A stretch of 64,000 nt of DNA from Nevskia sp. (GCA_023229645.1 JALNYU010000006.1:141621-205620); one strand, 5' to 3'; counted from the first letter of the stretch, positions 44,253 to 53,137 are shown. Notes: generated from the sequence alone by a model not told the origin. Translations and numbers: made by a program.

Positions 44253-45278
44253 TTACGCGTGCCGTGCTCGACGCAACTCAGCGTATAAACCGGCCGCCGA
44301 CCAATCACGCTTACCGCCGCGTTCAGCGTCCCGCACCAGTTCGACCAGCCGCGCGTTTACCGGTGCCGGCTTGCCCTGTCGTTCGGCCAGACGTACGACT
44401 TCGCCGTTGATGTAGTCGATTTCGGTCGGGCGGCCCGCTTCAAAGTCTTCCCACATCGATGAACGCGCCAGCGGATCGATCCGTACCATTTTGCTGGCGA
44501 GGCGGCGAAACAGAAAATCGGGCAACGACAGCAGTAATGGCAGGCGGTGCGGCGGTAATTTCGTCAGTTGCGCGAGTGGAATGCCGGCCGCGGAGAGTAA
44601 TTGCAGCGTCTCGCGCTGCGCCATCGCTAAGCAGCGGCGAAAGCCATGCTGAGACAACTCCGCTTGCAAGGGCTGGCCTGACAGCGCGTTAACCGCGTTA
44701 TTGAGATTCAGTAATAACTTTGACCACAGCACCGCGCGCATATCGGCATGAACCGACAGCGGCAAGCCACAGCGCGCGAATGCGGGCAGCGCAGCCACGA
44801 GCGCTGGTTGATCATCAACGGCCAACGCGCCTTCAGAACCTTGATGAAAACGACCTGCACCACGCGCCAGAACATTAAACGGCACCATGCCGGTGAGCAC
44901 CGTCACACCGGGTAACCCAGCGCGCAGCACATCGGCATTACCTAAACCATTCTGGAAACTGATGACGACAGCGCCCGGCTTTAAAATCGGCCGCAGTTCG
45001 GCGGCGGCGCTCGCTGTCGCAGCGGATTTCACGGTAACCAGCACGAAATCGGCCGACCCGGCTGCGGCTGCTTCCTGCGCGTAATCGATATTCGCCGCCG
45101 GCACTTCATACGCCGCGCCGCGGTAGTCGGTGATGTGAAAACCGTGGCTAGCGACTTCCGCCGCGACACGCGCGCGGCCGACAAAATTTACGTTCGCGCC
45201 GCACGCCAATAAACGGCCGCCGAGATAGCAGCCAACGCTGCCGGCACCGTAAATGCAAAACCACGTTGCCAACGTCAT
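44253..45278 (-). CDS. panE: 2-dehydropantoate 2-reductase family protein
   Basis: A 341-residue NAD(P)-dependent reductase of the ketopantoate reductase family with an N-terminal Rossmann motif (IYGAGSVGCYLGGRL) and the ApbA C-terminal helical domain. Typical members make pantoate for CoA. The ATG at 45278 overlaps the stop of the upstream transporter gene (ATGA), so both are cotranscribed. Because of this partner it could instead act on another 2-oxoacid-type substrate; the symbol is provisional. Confidence 0.8.
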   Translation of the reverse strand: MTLATWFCIYGAGSVGCYLGGRLLACGANVNFVGRARVAAEVASHGFHITDYRGAAYEVPAANIDYAQEAAAAGSADFVLVTVKSAATASAAAELRPILKPGAVVISFQNGLGNADVLRAGLPGVTVLTGMVPFNVLARGAGRFHQGSEGALAVDDQPALVAALPAFARCGLPLSVHADMRAVLWSKLLLNLNNAVNALSGQPLQAELSQHGFRRCLAMAQRETLQLLSAAGIPLAQLTKLPPHRLPLLLSLPDFLFRRLASKMVRIDPLARSSMWEDFEAGRPTEIDYINGEVVRLAERQGKPAPVNARLVELVRDAERGGKRDWSAAGLYAELRRARHA

Positions 45279-46579
45279 GCGTCGATTTTCGAAGTGCGCC
45301 GGGTATCCGGCACCAGCACGTAAACCGCCAGCGAGATCCCGATGCAAATCGTCACGTACCAAAAGAACCAGGGCTCGTGGCCAATTTTCTTCAGCCACAG
45401 CGCGAGGTATTCGGCGCTGCCGCCGAAAATCGAAACGGTCAGTGCATAGGGCAAACCAACACCGAGCGCGCGTACTTCGGCCGGGAACAATTCGGCCTTC
45501 ACAACAGCATTGATCGCGGTGTAGCCGCTCAAGATCGTCAACGCCAGCATGATTAGCAGAAAGGCTTGGATCGGCGCGGTGACCGCGGCAAGTGCGGTCG
45601 TCAGCGGTACGGTGCCGAGCACACCGAGCACGCCAAACGCGATCAAGATCGGCCGCCGCCCAACGCGGTCTGATAGTGCGCCAACCAGCGGCTGCAGCAG
45701 CATGTACAAGAACAAAGACGCCGCCGAGATCAGCGTTGCCGTACCTTTACTCATGCCCAAGCTGTTGACCAGGAACTTCTGCATATAGGTCGTGAACGTA
45801 TAGAACGCCAAGGTTCCGCCGAGGGTTAAACCGACGACGATCGCCACCGCGCGCGGGTGCGCCGCCAGCGCTTTCAACGTATCTGCATTCGAGGCGGTTT
45901 TACGGGCGGCGGTAAACGCCGTGGTTTCACTCATGCTGCGGCGCAGATACAGCGCCACGACCGCGCACAGCGCGCCAATCACAAACGGAATACGCCAACC
46001 CCAGGCGTCGAGCTGCTCGGCGGTTAAGAAAACCTGTTGCAGCAAAATCAGCACCGCCAGTGCTAAGAGCTGCCCCATTATCAAAGTGACGTATTGGAAG
46101 CTCGACCAAAATCCGCGCCGTTCGCTGCTCGCCATTTCGCTGAGGTAGGTCGCCGACGTGCCGTATTCACCGCCAACGCTCAAACCTTGCAGCAAGCGCG
46201 CAATGAGCAGAAAAACGGGTGCGGCGATACCGATCTGGGCGTAGCCCGGCGTTAACGCGATGATCAAGGAGCCACCGCACATCATCGTCACCGATAACAT
46301 CAACGCCGCTTTGCGGCCGCGCCGGTCGGCGTAAACGCCCAGCAACCAAGCACCGAGTGGGCGCATCAAAAAACCAACCGCGAAGATCGCGGCGGTGTTG
46401 AGTAATTGCGCTGTTTGATCGCCTTTCGGGAAAAAGGCTTTGGCGAAGTACAACGAGAATGCGGCGTAGACGTACCAGTCGTACCACTCGACGAGATTGC
46501 CGACTGAGCCGCTAAAAATCGAGCGCAGCCGCTGCACGCCCGTTTGCACGGCGGGCGTTAACGCGGGTTGTTGGTTCAT
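45275..46579 (-). CDS. MHS-family transporter, KgtP-like (2-oxoglutarate permease)
   Basis: The 434-residue MFS protein has twelve helices. GNLVEWYDWYVYAAFSLYFA near the start and RLLQGLSVGGEYGTSATYLSEMA follow the E. coli KgtP pattern closely. KgtP is a proton symporter for 2-oxoglutarate; other MHS members carry proline/betaine, citrate or shikimate, so the substrate is inferred. It overlaps the panE-like gene and is convergent with the tau operon, whose TauD uses 2-oxoglutarate. Confidence 0.82.
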   Translation of the reverse strand: MNQQPALTPAVQTGVQRLRSIFSGSVGNLVEWYDWYVYAAFSLYFAKAFFPKGDQTAQLLNTAAIFAVGFLMRPLGAWLLGVYADRRGRKAALMLSVTMMCGGSLIIALTPGYAQIGIAAPVFLLIARLLQGLSVGGEYGTSATYLSEMASSERRGFWSSFQYVTLIMGQLLALAVLILLQQVFLTAEQLDAWGWRIPFVIGALCAVVALYLRRSMSETTAFTAARKTASNADTLKALAAHPRAVAIVVGLTLGGTLAFYTFTTYMQKFLVNSLGMSKGTATLISAASLFLYMLLQPLVGALSDRVGRRPILIAFGVLGVLGTVPLTTALAAVTAPIQAFLLIMLALTILSGYTAINAVVKAELFPAEVRALGVGLPYALTVSIFGGSAEYLALWLKKIGHEPWFFWYVTICIGISLAVYVLVPDTRRTSKIDA

Positions 46580-46700
46580 TGCCAGCGGCCCTGTGGAAAC
46601 TATTTGCGGCCGAGTTTCACACAGCGGGCTCAGGATAAAAATAGCGCAAACGGGTTACGTCCGGCCTGCGCCGAAACGCGGCGCAAATCAGGTCCGCCGC

Positions 46701-46904
46701 TCAAGCAAATTGGTTGACGTTTCGGCCGAGGCTGCCGCTGCTCGCCAGTGATGGCGTCGGCGGTAAGGCTTGAATCAAGCTCAGCGCAGTGGTCGATTGC
46801 GCGTCCAGGGCTTTTTTCAACACGGCGATTTGCACCGCACCGGCAGTCGAGCTTTGCGTCGCCGCCACGGCGGATTGAACGCTGCTACTGTTGGTAATGC
46901 TCAT
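46701..46904 (-). CDS. Putative motility protein, YjfB family
   Basis: A 67-residue protein with the YjfB pattern: a Ser/Ala-rich start, AVQIAVLKKALDAQ in the middle and LGRNVNQFA at the end. YjfB-family proteins (PF14070) are associated with flagellar motility, in most cases without known mechanism. A sigma-28-like promoter lies just upstream (46938-46964), which supports a role in the flagellar regulon. No other flagellar gene lies in the window. Confidence 0.78.
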   Translation of the reverse strand: MSITNSSSVQSAVAATQSSTAGAVQIAVLKKALDAQSTTALSLIQALPPTPSLASSGSLGRNVNQFA

Positions 46905-46937
46905 TTTCGAATCCTCGGCGTCCTGCTTACTAAGTCT

Positions 46938-46964
46938 TCATCGGCCGCCCGGCGCCAAACTTGA
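46938..46964 (-). promoter_or_regulatory. Sigma-28 (FliA)-type promoter for the YjfB-like gene
   Basis: On the minus strand TCAAGTTT-N11-GCCGATGA compares with the FliA consensus TAAAGTTT-N11-GCCGATAA at 14 of 16 positions with the exact spacing. The predicted transcript start lies about 25-30 bases before the ATG at 46904. Confidence 0.7.
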
Positions 46965-47083
46965 GGGCGGAACAATAACGCCGGATCGACGCCGCCGCCG
47001 GCGCCAGAAACCCGCATAGTGCGTTTTTCCCATTGCTTACAAAACGCCACAGTGTATTACTCGCCCGACTGAGAAAAGGGCAT

Positions 47084-47117
47084 GGCGCCAGCACGGGGAT
47101 CCGCGAAAGCTGGCGTC
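47084..47117 (+). other. 9-bp hairpin in the leader of the exported-protein trio
   Basis: GGCGCCAGC pairs with GCTGGCGTC (one G-U) across a 16-base loop, 45-79 bases before the ATG at 47163. A possible sigma-70 promoter lies just upstream (TTGCTT at 47033, N16, TATTAC at 47055), which would put the hairpin in the 5' leader. I could not match it to a riboswitch class. Confidence 0.4.
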
Positions 47118-47162
47118 AGCAGCCGAATAACGGCAGGCGGTCGTCGCAAGCAGGGGGTCGCA

Positions 47163-47639
47163 ATGACTTTACCAGCACGCTTTGCGCTAGGGTTCGTATT
47201 CTTGCTATCGATGCTATCGCTGGCGGATGCACAAGCACCGACCCGACAAGCCAATCCCAGCGAACGCACGCCGTTCACGTTCGGAAAAAGTACGCGTGCC
47301 GAAAATCCGAACGCCTTACCGCCGAACTACGCCCTACTCTCGCCCGGTCTCTACAGCCGGCCGGTCGTCTCTGCCACCGCGAGCGCTGGCGACTACGCGG
47401 TGCAGGTCTTAGCGTTGCTCATCAGTCCGCATACCGATACCGCGGATACGCAATTCCCCGGTGCTGCGGTCTTAATGCTGCGCGCCGGCAGTGTGCTGGT
47501 GGTCAGCGGCGATAGCCGAATCCGACTCGAATCCGGCAGCACAACGCTCATCCCGGATGGCGCCTCGGTACGCTTCATCAACGCTGATGCCGAACGCCCC
47601 GCACATCTACGCGCTGCGGTGATTACCGGCAGCCGCTAA
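47163..47639 (+). CDS. Exported protein with degenerate cupin-like C-terminal half
   Basis: A 158-residue protein with a signal peptide (residues 1-25, cut near ADAQA). The second half looks like a cupin beta-barrel: GSTTLIPDGASVRFIN follows the cupin motif 2 spacing (G-x5-P-x-G-x2-H-x3-N), but the metal His is replaced by Val. It should therefore not bind metal as ordinary cupins do. Start chosen at the ATG with a GGGGG site just upstream. It is 31 bases ahead of the big lipoprotein gene and probably in one operon with it. Function unknown. Confidence 0.7.
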   Translation: MTLPARFALGFVFLLSMLSLADAQAPTRQANPSERTPFTFGKSTRAENPNALPPNYALLSPGLYSRPVVSATASAGDYAVQVLALLISPHTDTADTQFPGAAVLMLRAGSVLVVSGDSRIRLESGSTTLIPDGASVRFINADAERPAHLRAAVITGSR

Positions 47640-47670
47640 AACCAAACAGAACACAACGCGGGGGTGAGCC

Positions 47671-50550
47671 ATGGCGGCGATCCGATTGCTCAAAGTGTCT
47701 TTTATCGTGGCACTGCTGGTGCTAGCCACGCTGAATCTCGCGGCTTGCCACAAAGATCCAACCGGTGGGAACCCTTCTGGCCCGACGGACGGAAAAGAGC
47801 GCGACCCCCATATCGTGCCGCGGCCAGATGGCTTGAAGGAGAATCCGAAGTTCGTTTCGCCGCCGACCTTAGGCAAGCCGATCTACGCCTGTTCGAACTC
47901 CATTACGGTGCAGAACTTCATTCCGGGCGCCAAGATCGAAGTCTTTATTGATGGCGCGCCGGCGCCGAATCCGGCGTTCATCGGTCAGATCCCAACGCCG
48001 GGACAGGTGCACGACGTCGGCGCGCCGTTCACCGCGGGTCAGGTTGTTCACGTTACGCAAACGGTGAATGGTGCAACCAGCGCGCCGTCGAACAGCGTCA
48101 CGGTGACTTCGCACACAGCGGATTTTCCAGCAGGACTACCGAAGCCACGCCTGTTTAAAAATCCGCTGTTTCAATGCGGGCATGCGGTATTGGCGGAGGA
48201 CGTCGTGCCCGGTTCCGATGTTCGCTTCGATGCCGAAAACCCGCTCGGCGGCGGCGGCTTTAGCCCCGCTGTGAAAGTGGGCGGCTTTCAAGCATCGACC
48301 GAATGGGGCCTGAACTGGTCTGGCGTCAATCCAGAATTCGAACTCGGTGCGCGGATTTCGGCCACCGCGCAGCTCTGCACCGATGTCAGCCCGCGTTCCG
48401 ACCTTGAAATAACCGTGCCGCCGCCAGCGCCGGTGCCGCCGGGCACCGTCGGCGTGCCAGTGATCGAGGGCCAATCGCTGGTGACGATCTACGGCGCAGG
48501 CGGCCCGGGGGATCCACCAGAACATGGGGCGATTGTCACCGTTTACGACGGCGCCTCGGCTGTACGCGGAAAAAGCGCCATTCCCGGCGGCGTGCCGCAC
48601 ACGCTTGGCATCGGCCCGCCCGCGGCTGTCGGCGAGAAGCTCTCAGTTACACAAACGCTCTGCAACGAAAGTAAGCCTGGAGATCCGACCACGGTATCAC
48701 CGTGTGACGATATGCCGGCGCCGGTGATCAAAGCGCCGCTGCCGGGCGATAACAAAGTTTACGTGATCACGCAGATCCCCGGCAGCGAAATTCTGGTGTT
48801 TGCAGGCGCCGAGGAAGTCGGCCACGCGTCCGGCGCGGTGATTAACCTGAGCCGGCCGCTGATGGATGGCGAAGTCGTTACCGTGATTCAACGGCTCGGC
48901 AAGTGCACCGGCAAGCTCGCGTATCAAATACCCGTGGAATGCGCGCTCGGCTCGGCGCCTGGCGCCTGCTCCGGCGATTGGCCCGCATTCCGCCAAAATG
49001 GCTTGCGCACTGCGCGGCAGGTGCAAATCTCACCGCTGGGCGACCCTTACGCGGTCAAGACCCTCAGCGTAAAAGCCAAAGTGACGGCGCCTGATGGCGA
49101 CACGTTTACTGCCTCGCCGGTGATTTACGGCTTCCGTGTCTTCATCGGCAGCAGCAATGGTCATGTTTACGCGTTCAAATCGGATTTCGCCGACGGCGAT
49201 AAGCCGCTATGGCAGTACCCGCCGGCCGGCGAATCAGCACTGCAATCCAGTTTTACCTGCAATCCGTCGTCGATGGGTGTAGCGGCGAGCGTCGCGATCG
49301 GCACCAGCAAAGAACACGGCGCCTTGGTCATCGTCGGTGCGCCGGACCGCGGTCGGCCGGACGACCCAGGCGGCAAATTCGGCGCTGGGCTGGGCAGCGG
49401 CCGCGTATTTGCGCTGAATCCGAATACCGGCGCGTTGGTTTGGAAAACCCGCGACGAAATCGCTCGACTCAGCGGCACGGCATCGCAAGATAAATCGCAG
49501 TTTCACGAGCAAATCGGCTATTCCGCACCGCTAGTGCTCGACGGCAAAATCTATGTTGGCATTGGCGATCACTGCGACAACCCAATCCAGAACGGCCAGG
49601 TTAAGGCGATCAATCTCGAAAACGGCGCGTTGGTCCCCGGCTTTACATTCCAGTCGACCAACGACCGCGGCGGCGGCGTCTGGACCTTTGTCTCCGGTGG
49701 CTTAGCCGGCGGCATCGTCACCACCACCGGCAACGTCAAGAGCGGCACCGCCTCCGAACCCAGTGTGAACAATGCGCTGAGCATGGTGCGGCTGAACCCC
49801 AACACCGGCGTGCTGGAAGGCAAGATTCAGCCGGTGCCGTACGTCAATGATAGCGATCCGGACTGGTCCGCTGGTGCGTCGCTGATCGCCGCCAGTTGCG
49901 GCCCGATCTCGGCCTCGACCATGAAAGACGGCTGGAGCTACGGCGGCAATCTGGGCGGACCATTATCGTTCCGTTGGCAGTACCCGAACACCGCGTATCC
50001 ATTCCTACCGATGGATGGGCTGAACCACGGCGACATCCGCTACCACCGCGCAGGTGCGGCTTGGAACGATCTTTACATCACGATGACCGGCGGGCCGGAA
50101 GTGGTTGAGCAAGACAGTCCGACTTCTATTTTCCAAGGTTATCAACGCTTGCACGCATTGAACGTCTGCGCCGGCAGCGGCAATCGGGTGCAATGGGTGG
50201 CGCATCTGAATCCATACACCAACCCGGTGACTAACACGCACGACTGGGGCCTAGGGCCGCCGACGATCACCGATGGCATCGTGTATGTCGGCACCAATCG
50301 TGGCATTTTGCTAGCGCTCGCCGACCCATCGGTGTGGCCGGCGCAGGCGGCGCGCTGCACGTTACCCACACTTGCCAACGCCGACTGTGTCGCCGGCGGC
50401 TATCAGCTGGTGCCGAACCCGACGGTACTGAAAACGTTGGATCTTGGCGGCCAAATCGTGCGCTCAGAGCCGGCGCTGGCGAACGGTTTTGTCTATGTCT
50501 CAAACTCGTTCGGTACGCTGTTCCGGATTGGGCCGGAGGGCACGAAATGA
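47671..50550 (+). CDS. Large lipoprotein with Ig-like repeats and PQQ-type beta-propeller
   Basis: A 959-residue protein with signal peptide and lipobox LAAC (Cys26); the next residue is His, so outer-membrane sorting is expected. Residues about 60-425 contain four similar segments, each with a G/P-rich beta pattern and V-T-Q type ends (for example VVHVTQTVNGA, LSVTQTLCNES, VTVIQRLGK), probably Ig-like sandwiches with paired cysteines. From about residue 430 (DWPAFRQNGLRTA) a PQQ-like propeller begins, with blades such as SPVIYGFRVFIGSSNGHVYA and GRVFALNPNTGALVWKTRD. I do not recognise the family. The stop overlaps the next gene by ATGA. Confidence 0.75.
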   Translation: MAAIRLLKVSFIVALLVLATLNLAACHKDPTGGNPSGPTDGKERDPHIVPRPDGLKENPKFVSPPTLGKPIYACSNSITVQNFIPGAKIEVFIDGAPAPNPAFIGQIPTPGQVHDVGAPFTAGQVVHVTQTVNGATSAPSNSVTVTSHTADFPAGLPKPRLFKNPLFQCGHAVLAEDVVPGSDVRFDAENPLGGGGFSPAVKVGGFQASTEWGLNWSGVNPEFELGARISATAQLCTDVSPRSDLEITVPPPAPVPPGTVGVPVIEGQSLVTIYGAGGPGDPPEHGAIVTVYDGASAVRGKSAIPGGVPHTLGIGPPAAVGEKLSVTQTLCNESKPGDPTTVSPCDDMPAPVIKAPLPGDNKVYVITQIPGSEILVFAGAEEVGHASGAVINLSRPLMDGEVVTVIQRLGKCTGKLAYQIPVECALGSAPGACSGDWPAFRQNGLRTARQVQISPLGDPYAVKTLSVKAKVTAPDGDTFTASPVIYGFRVFIGSSNGHVYAFKSDFADGDKPLWQYPPAGESALQSSFTCNPSSMGVAASVAIGTSKEHGALVIVGAPDRGRPDDPGGKFGAGLGSGRVFALNPNTGALVWKTRDEIARLSGTASQDKSQFHEQIGYSAPLVLDGKIYVGIGDHCDNPIQNGQVKAINLENGALVPGFTFQSTNDRGGGVWTFVSGGLAGGIVTTTGNVKSGTASEPSVNNALSMVRLNPNTGVLEGKIQPVPYVNDSDPDWSAGASLIAASCGPISASTMKDGWSYGGNLGGPLSFRWQYPNTAYPFLPMDGLNHGDIRYHRAGAAWNDLYITMTGGPEVVEQDSPTSIFQGYQRLHALNVCAGSGNRVQWVAHLNPYTNPVTNTHDWGLGPPTITDGIVYVGTNRGILLALADPSVWPAQAARCTLPTLANADCVAGGYQLVPNPTVLKTLDLGGQIVRSEPALANGFVYVSNSFGTLFRIGPEGTK

Positions 50551-50966
50551 AAAAAATCCAACCGAATAGGCTGTTGCTCGTGGCGTTCTTGCTCGGCATC
50601 GTCTCGGCGCTCGCACAGGAACCCGAGAACACCGGCGCCTACCCATTCCGCAGCCAAGACAGCTACGACGAAAGTCGTTTCGGCAGCTACACGGTAACGA
50701 TCAAAACCACGCGTGGCGAGAAAGTGCTGCGCGTTTCGTTCGCCAAATTGCGCGTTGTGGCGGGGAAAGGTTCTGCGACGATCAAACTTCCGGAGCGCGG
50801 CCTGGTATTGCTGCAACCTACGGCTGGCACGGCACAGGTGCAAATTGGCCGGGAGAAATTTTCAGCGCTGGAAGGTGAATGGCTGCGTCTACCACTGCCG
50901 ACGACCTTGGTTGTCAGCACCGACGACGATTCGATCTTGATGGACGCGTTATTGATCGAGGAATAA
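50547..50966 (+). CDS. Small exported protein coupled to the propeller lipoprotein
   Basis: A 139-residue protein with a signal peptide (residues 1-23, cut after SALA). The C-terminal part is all-beta in pattern and ends with GEWLRLPLPTTLVVSTDDD, which resembles a cupin motif 2 without the metal His, similar to the first gene of the trio. It overlaps the lipoprotein gene by ATGA, so both are made together. A strong terminator for groEL lies between it and groEL. Function unknown. Confidence 0.68.
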   Translation: MKKIQPNRLLLVAFLLGIVSALAQEPENTGAYPFRSQDSYDESRFGSYTVTIKTTRGEKVLRVSFAKLRVVAGKGSATIKLPERGLVLLQPTAGTAQVQIGREKFSALEGEWLRLPLPTTLVVSTDDDSILMDALLIEE

Positions 50967-51005
50967 AGGAATAAACGCGAAAACGGCGCTTGTTATTGCC
51001 GACGC

Positions 51006-51038
51006 AAAAAAAACAAAGCCCCGTTTCCGGGGCTTTGT
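51006..51038 (-). terminator. Intrinsic terminator of groESL
   Basis: A 10-bp perfect stem (ACAAAGCCCC/GGGGCTTTGT) with a 6-base loop. On the minus strand it is followed by eight T, a classic terminator 30 bases after the groEL stop. It could also serve the opposite trio, whose last stop is at 50966. Confidence 0.9.
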
Positions 51039-51067
51039 CGACTTCGGTGCTACGGAGACGCGGGGAC

Positions 51068-52705
51068 TTAGAAGTCGCCCATGCCGCCCATGCCGCCGCC
51101 AGCCGGCATCGCCGGGGCTTCGTCCTTCTTCGGCAGTTCAGCGATCATCGCCTCGGTCGTCAGCAGCAGCGCCGCGACGCTGGCGGCGTTCTGCAGCGCC
51201 AGACGGGTGACCTTGGCCGGATCGAGAATGCCCATTTCGAGCATGTCGCCGTATTCGCCGTTGGCCGCGTTGTAGCCGAAGGAATCCTTGCCGCTGGAAA
51301 CCTTGTTCAGCACGACGGACGGCTCATCGCCGGCGTTCTTGACGATCTGACGCAGCGGTTCCTGAATGGCGCGGTACAGGATTTTGATGCCGACCGTCTG
51401 GTCGTCATTCGCACCCTTCAGCTTTTCCAGGGCCTTCGCGGCACGGACGAGGGCAACACCGCCACCAGCGACAATGCCTTCTTCAACGGCGGCACGCGTG
51501 GCGTGCAGCGCGTCTTCAACGCGTGCTTTCTTTTCCTTCATTTCGACTTCGGTCGCCGCACCGACTTTGATCACGGCAACGCCGCCAGCGAGTTTCGCAA
51601 CGCGCTCTTGCAGCTTTTCTTTGTCGTAGTCCGACGTTGCATCGTCAATCTGCTTGCGCACTTCAGCAACACGCGCTTCGATATCCGCGCCCTTGCCGGC
51701 GCCGTCGATGATCGTCGTGTTTTCTTTGCTGATCTGAACTTTCTTCGCGGTGCCGAGATCGGCGATCGTCGCTTTTTCGAGCGAGAGGCCAACTTCTTCG
51801 GCGATGACCGTACCGCCGGTCAGAATCGCGATGTCTTTCAGCATTTCTTTGCGGCGGTCACCGAAGCCCGGCGCCTTAACGGCGGCGACTTTCAGGATGC
51901 CACGCAGATTGTTGACCACGAGGGTGGCCAGCGCTTCGCCTTCAACGTCTTCCGAGATGATCAACAGCGGACGACCCGACTTGGCGACGCCTTCCAACAC
52001 CGGCAGCAATTCGCGGATGTTCGAGATCTTCTTTTCGTTGATCAGGATCAGCGGATTTTCCAGCTCAACCTGCTGGCTCTGCTGGTTGTTGATGAAGTAC
52101 GGGCTGAGGTAACCGCGGTCGAACTGCATACCTTCGACGACGTCCAGCTCGTTTTCCAGGCCCGAACCGTCTTCAACGGTGATCACGCCTTCTTTGCCGA
52201 CCTTATCCATCGCGGTGGCGATGATTTCGCCGATCGCTTCGTCGGAGTTCGCCGAAACGGTGCCGACCTGGGCAATCGCCTTGCGGTCTTTACACGGAAC
52301 CGAGTTCTTCTTCAGTTCGGCGGTGACGACTTCGACGGCTTTGTCGATGCCGCGCTTGATGTCCATCGGGTCGACGCCAGCGGCGACCGACTTCAGGCCT
52401 TCAGCAAGAATTGCCTGCGCCAGTACGGTGGCGGTGGTGGTGCCGTCGCCAGCGGCGTCGGAAGTCTTCGAAGCAACTTCCTTTACCAGCTGGGCGCCCA
52501 TGTTTTCGAACTTGTCTTTCAGTTCGATTTCTTTGGCGACGCTGACACCGTCCTTCGTGACGGTCGGGGCGCCATAGCTCTTGTCGAGAATGACGTTACG
52601 GCCTTTCGGGCCGAGGGTAACCTTGACCGCATTGGCCAGGATGTTGACGCCAGCGGCCATACGGCTACGGGCATCATCCGAAAATTTAACTTCTTTAGCT
52701 GCCAT
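51068..52705 (-). CDS. groEL: Chaperonin GroEL (HSP60)
   Basis: The 545-residue chaperonin forms the double-ring folding chamber. Visible are GPKGRNVILDKSYGAPTVTKDGVSVAKEI, split in the usual ATP-binding motifs (VTLGPKGRNV and DGTTTATVL), and a C-terminal GGM-rich tail (MPAGGGMGGMGDF). Length is standard. It follows groES with a 55-base gap in one operon under the CIRCE-containing promoter. Confidence 0.98.
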   Translation of the reverse strand: MAAKEVKFSDDARSRMAAGVNILANAVKVTLGPKGRNVILDKSYGAPTVTKDGVSVAKEIELKDKFENMGAQLVKEVASKTSDAAGDGTTTATVLAQAILAEGLKSVAAGVDPMDIKRGIDKAVEVVTAELKKNSVPCKDRKAIAQVGTVSANSDEAIGEIIATAMDKVGKEGVITVEDGSGLENELDVVEGMQFDRGYLSPYFINNQQSQQVELENPLILINEKKISNIRELLPVLEGVAKSGRPLLIISEDVEGEALATLVVNNLRGILKVAAVKAPGFGDRRKEMLKDIAILTGGTVIAEEVGLSLEKATIADLGTAKKVQISKENTTIIDGAGKGADIEARVAEVRKQIDDATSDYDKEKLQERVAKLAGGVAVIKVGAATEVEMKEKKARVEDALHATRAAVEEGIVAGGGVALVRAAKALEKLKGANDDQTVGIKILYRAIQEPLRQIVKNAGDEPSVVLNKVSSGKDSFGYNAANGEYGDMLEMGILDPAKVTRLALQNAASVAALLLTTEAMIAELPKKDEAPAMPAGGGMGGMGDF

Positions 52706-52760
52706 TGCTTGTTCCTCTTTACAATCTGACTGAATTCAGGGATTGACGCTATACGGCTGA

Positions 52761-53051
52761 TTACTTGGCAAAAACCGCCATGATGTCGTCTTCGCGAAGA
52801 ACGACGAACTCATCCATGCCGACTTTGACTTCAGTGCCCGAGTACTTGCCGATCAACACGAGATCACCGGCTTTGACATCCAGGGTCTGCAGCTTGCCGT
52901 CATCCGTACGCTTGCCCGGGCCAACCGCAACAACTTCGGCACGCAGCGGCTTTTCGGCCGCGCTGTCCGGAATCAAGATACCGCCGGCGGACTTCTTCTC
53001 TTCTTCAACGCGTTTGACGATCACGCGGTCATGCAGGGGACGCAGGTTCAT
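52761..53051 (-). CDS. groES: Co-chaperonin GroES (HSP10)
   Basis: A 96-residue co-chaperonin starting MNLRPLHDRVIVKRVEEEKK with the mobile loop near GILIPDSAAEKP and the C-terminal DIMAV. It caps the GroEL ring. First gene of groESL; the start has an AGGAG site. Confidence 0.98.
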   Translation of the reverse strand: MNLRPLHDRVIVKRVEEEKKSAGGILIPDSAAEKPLRAEVVAVGPGKRTDDGKLQTLDVKAGDLVLIGKYSGTEVKVGMDEFVVLREDDIMAVFAK

Positions 53052-53137
53052 AAATCTTCACTCCTGTTTATAGTGGCTTGCGACAACTCCGGGGAAGTAC
53101 ATCCAACGACCCGGCGCAATGCGCTCCCAGCCGCTTG

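Noticed and set aside
47040..47162. Possible c-di-GMP (GEMM) riboswitch upstream of the exported trio
   Set aside because: A GAAA and a stem are present, but the conserved GEMM core sequences are missing.
50990..52729. 579-codon open frame antisense to groEL
   Set aside because: Long because GC-rich groEL lacks stops on the opposite strand. The real gene is groEL itself.
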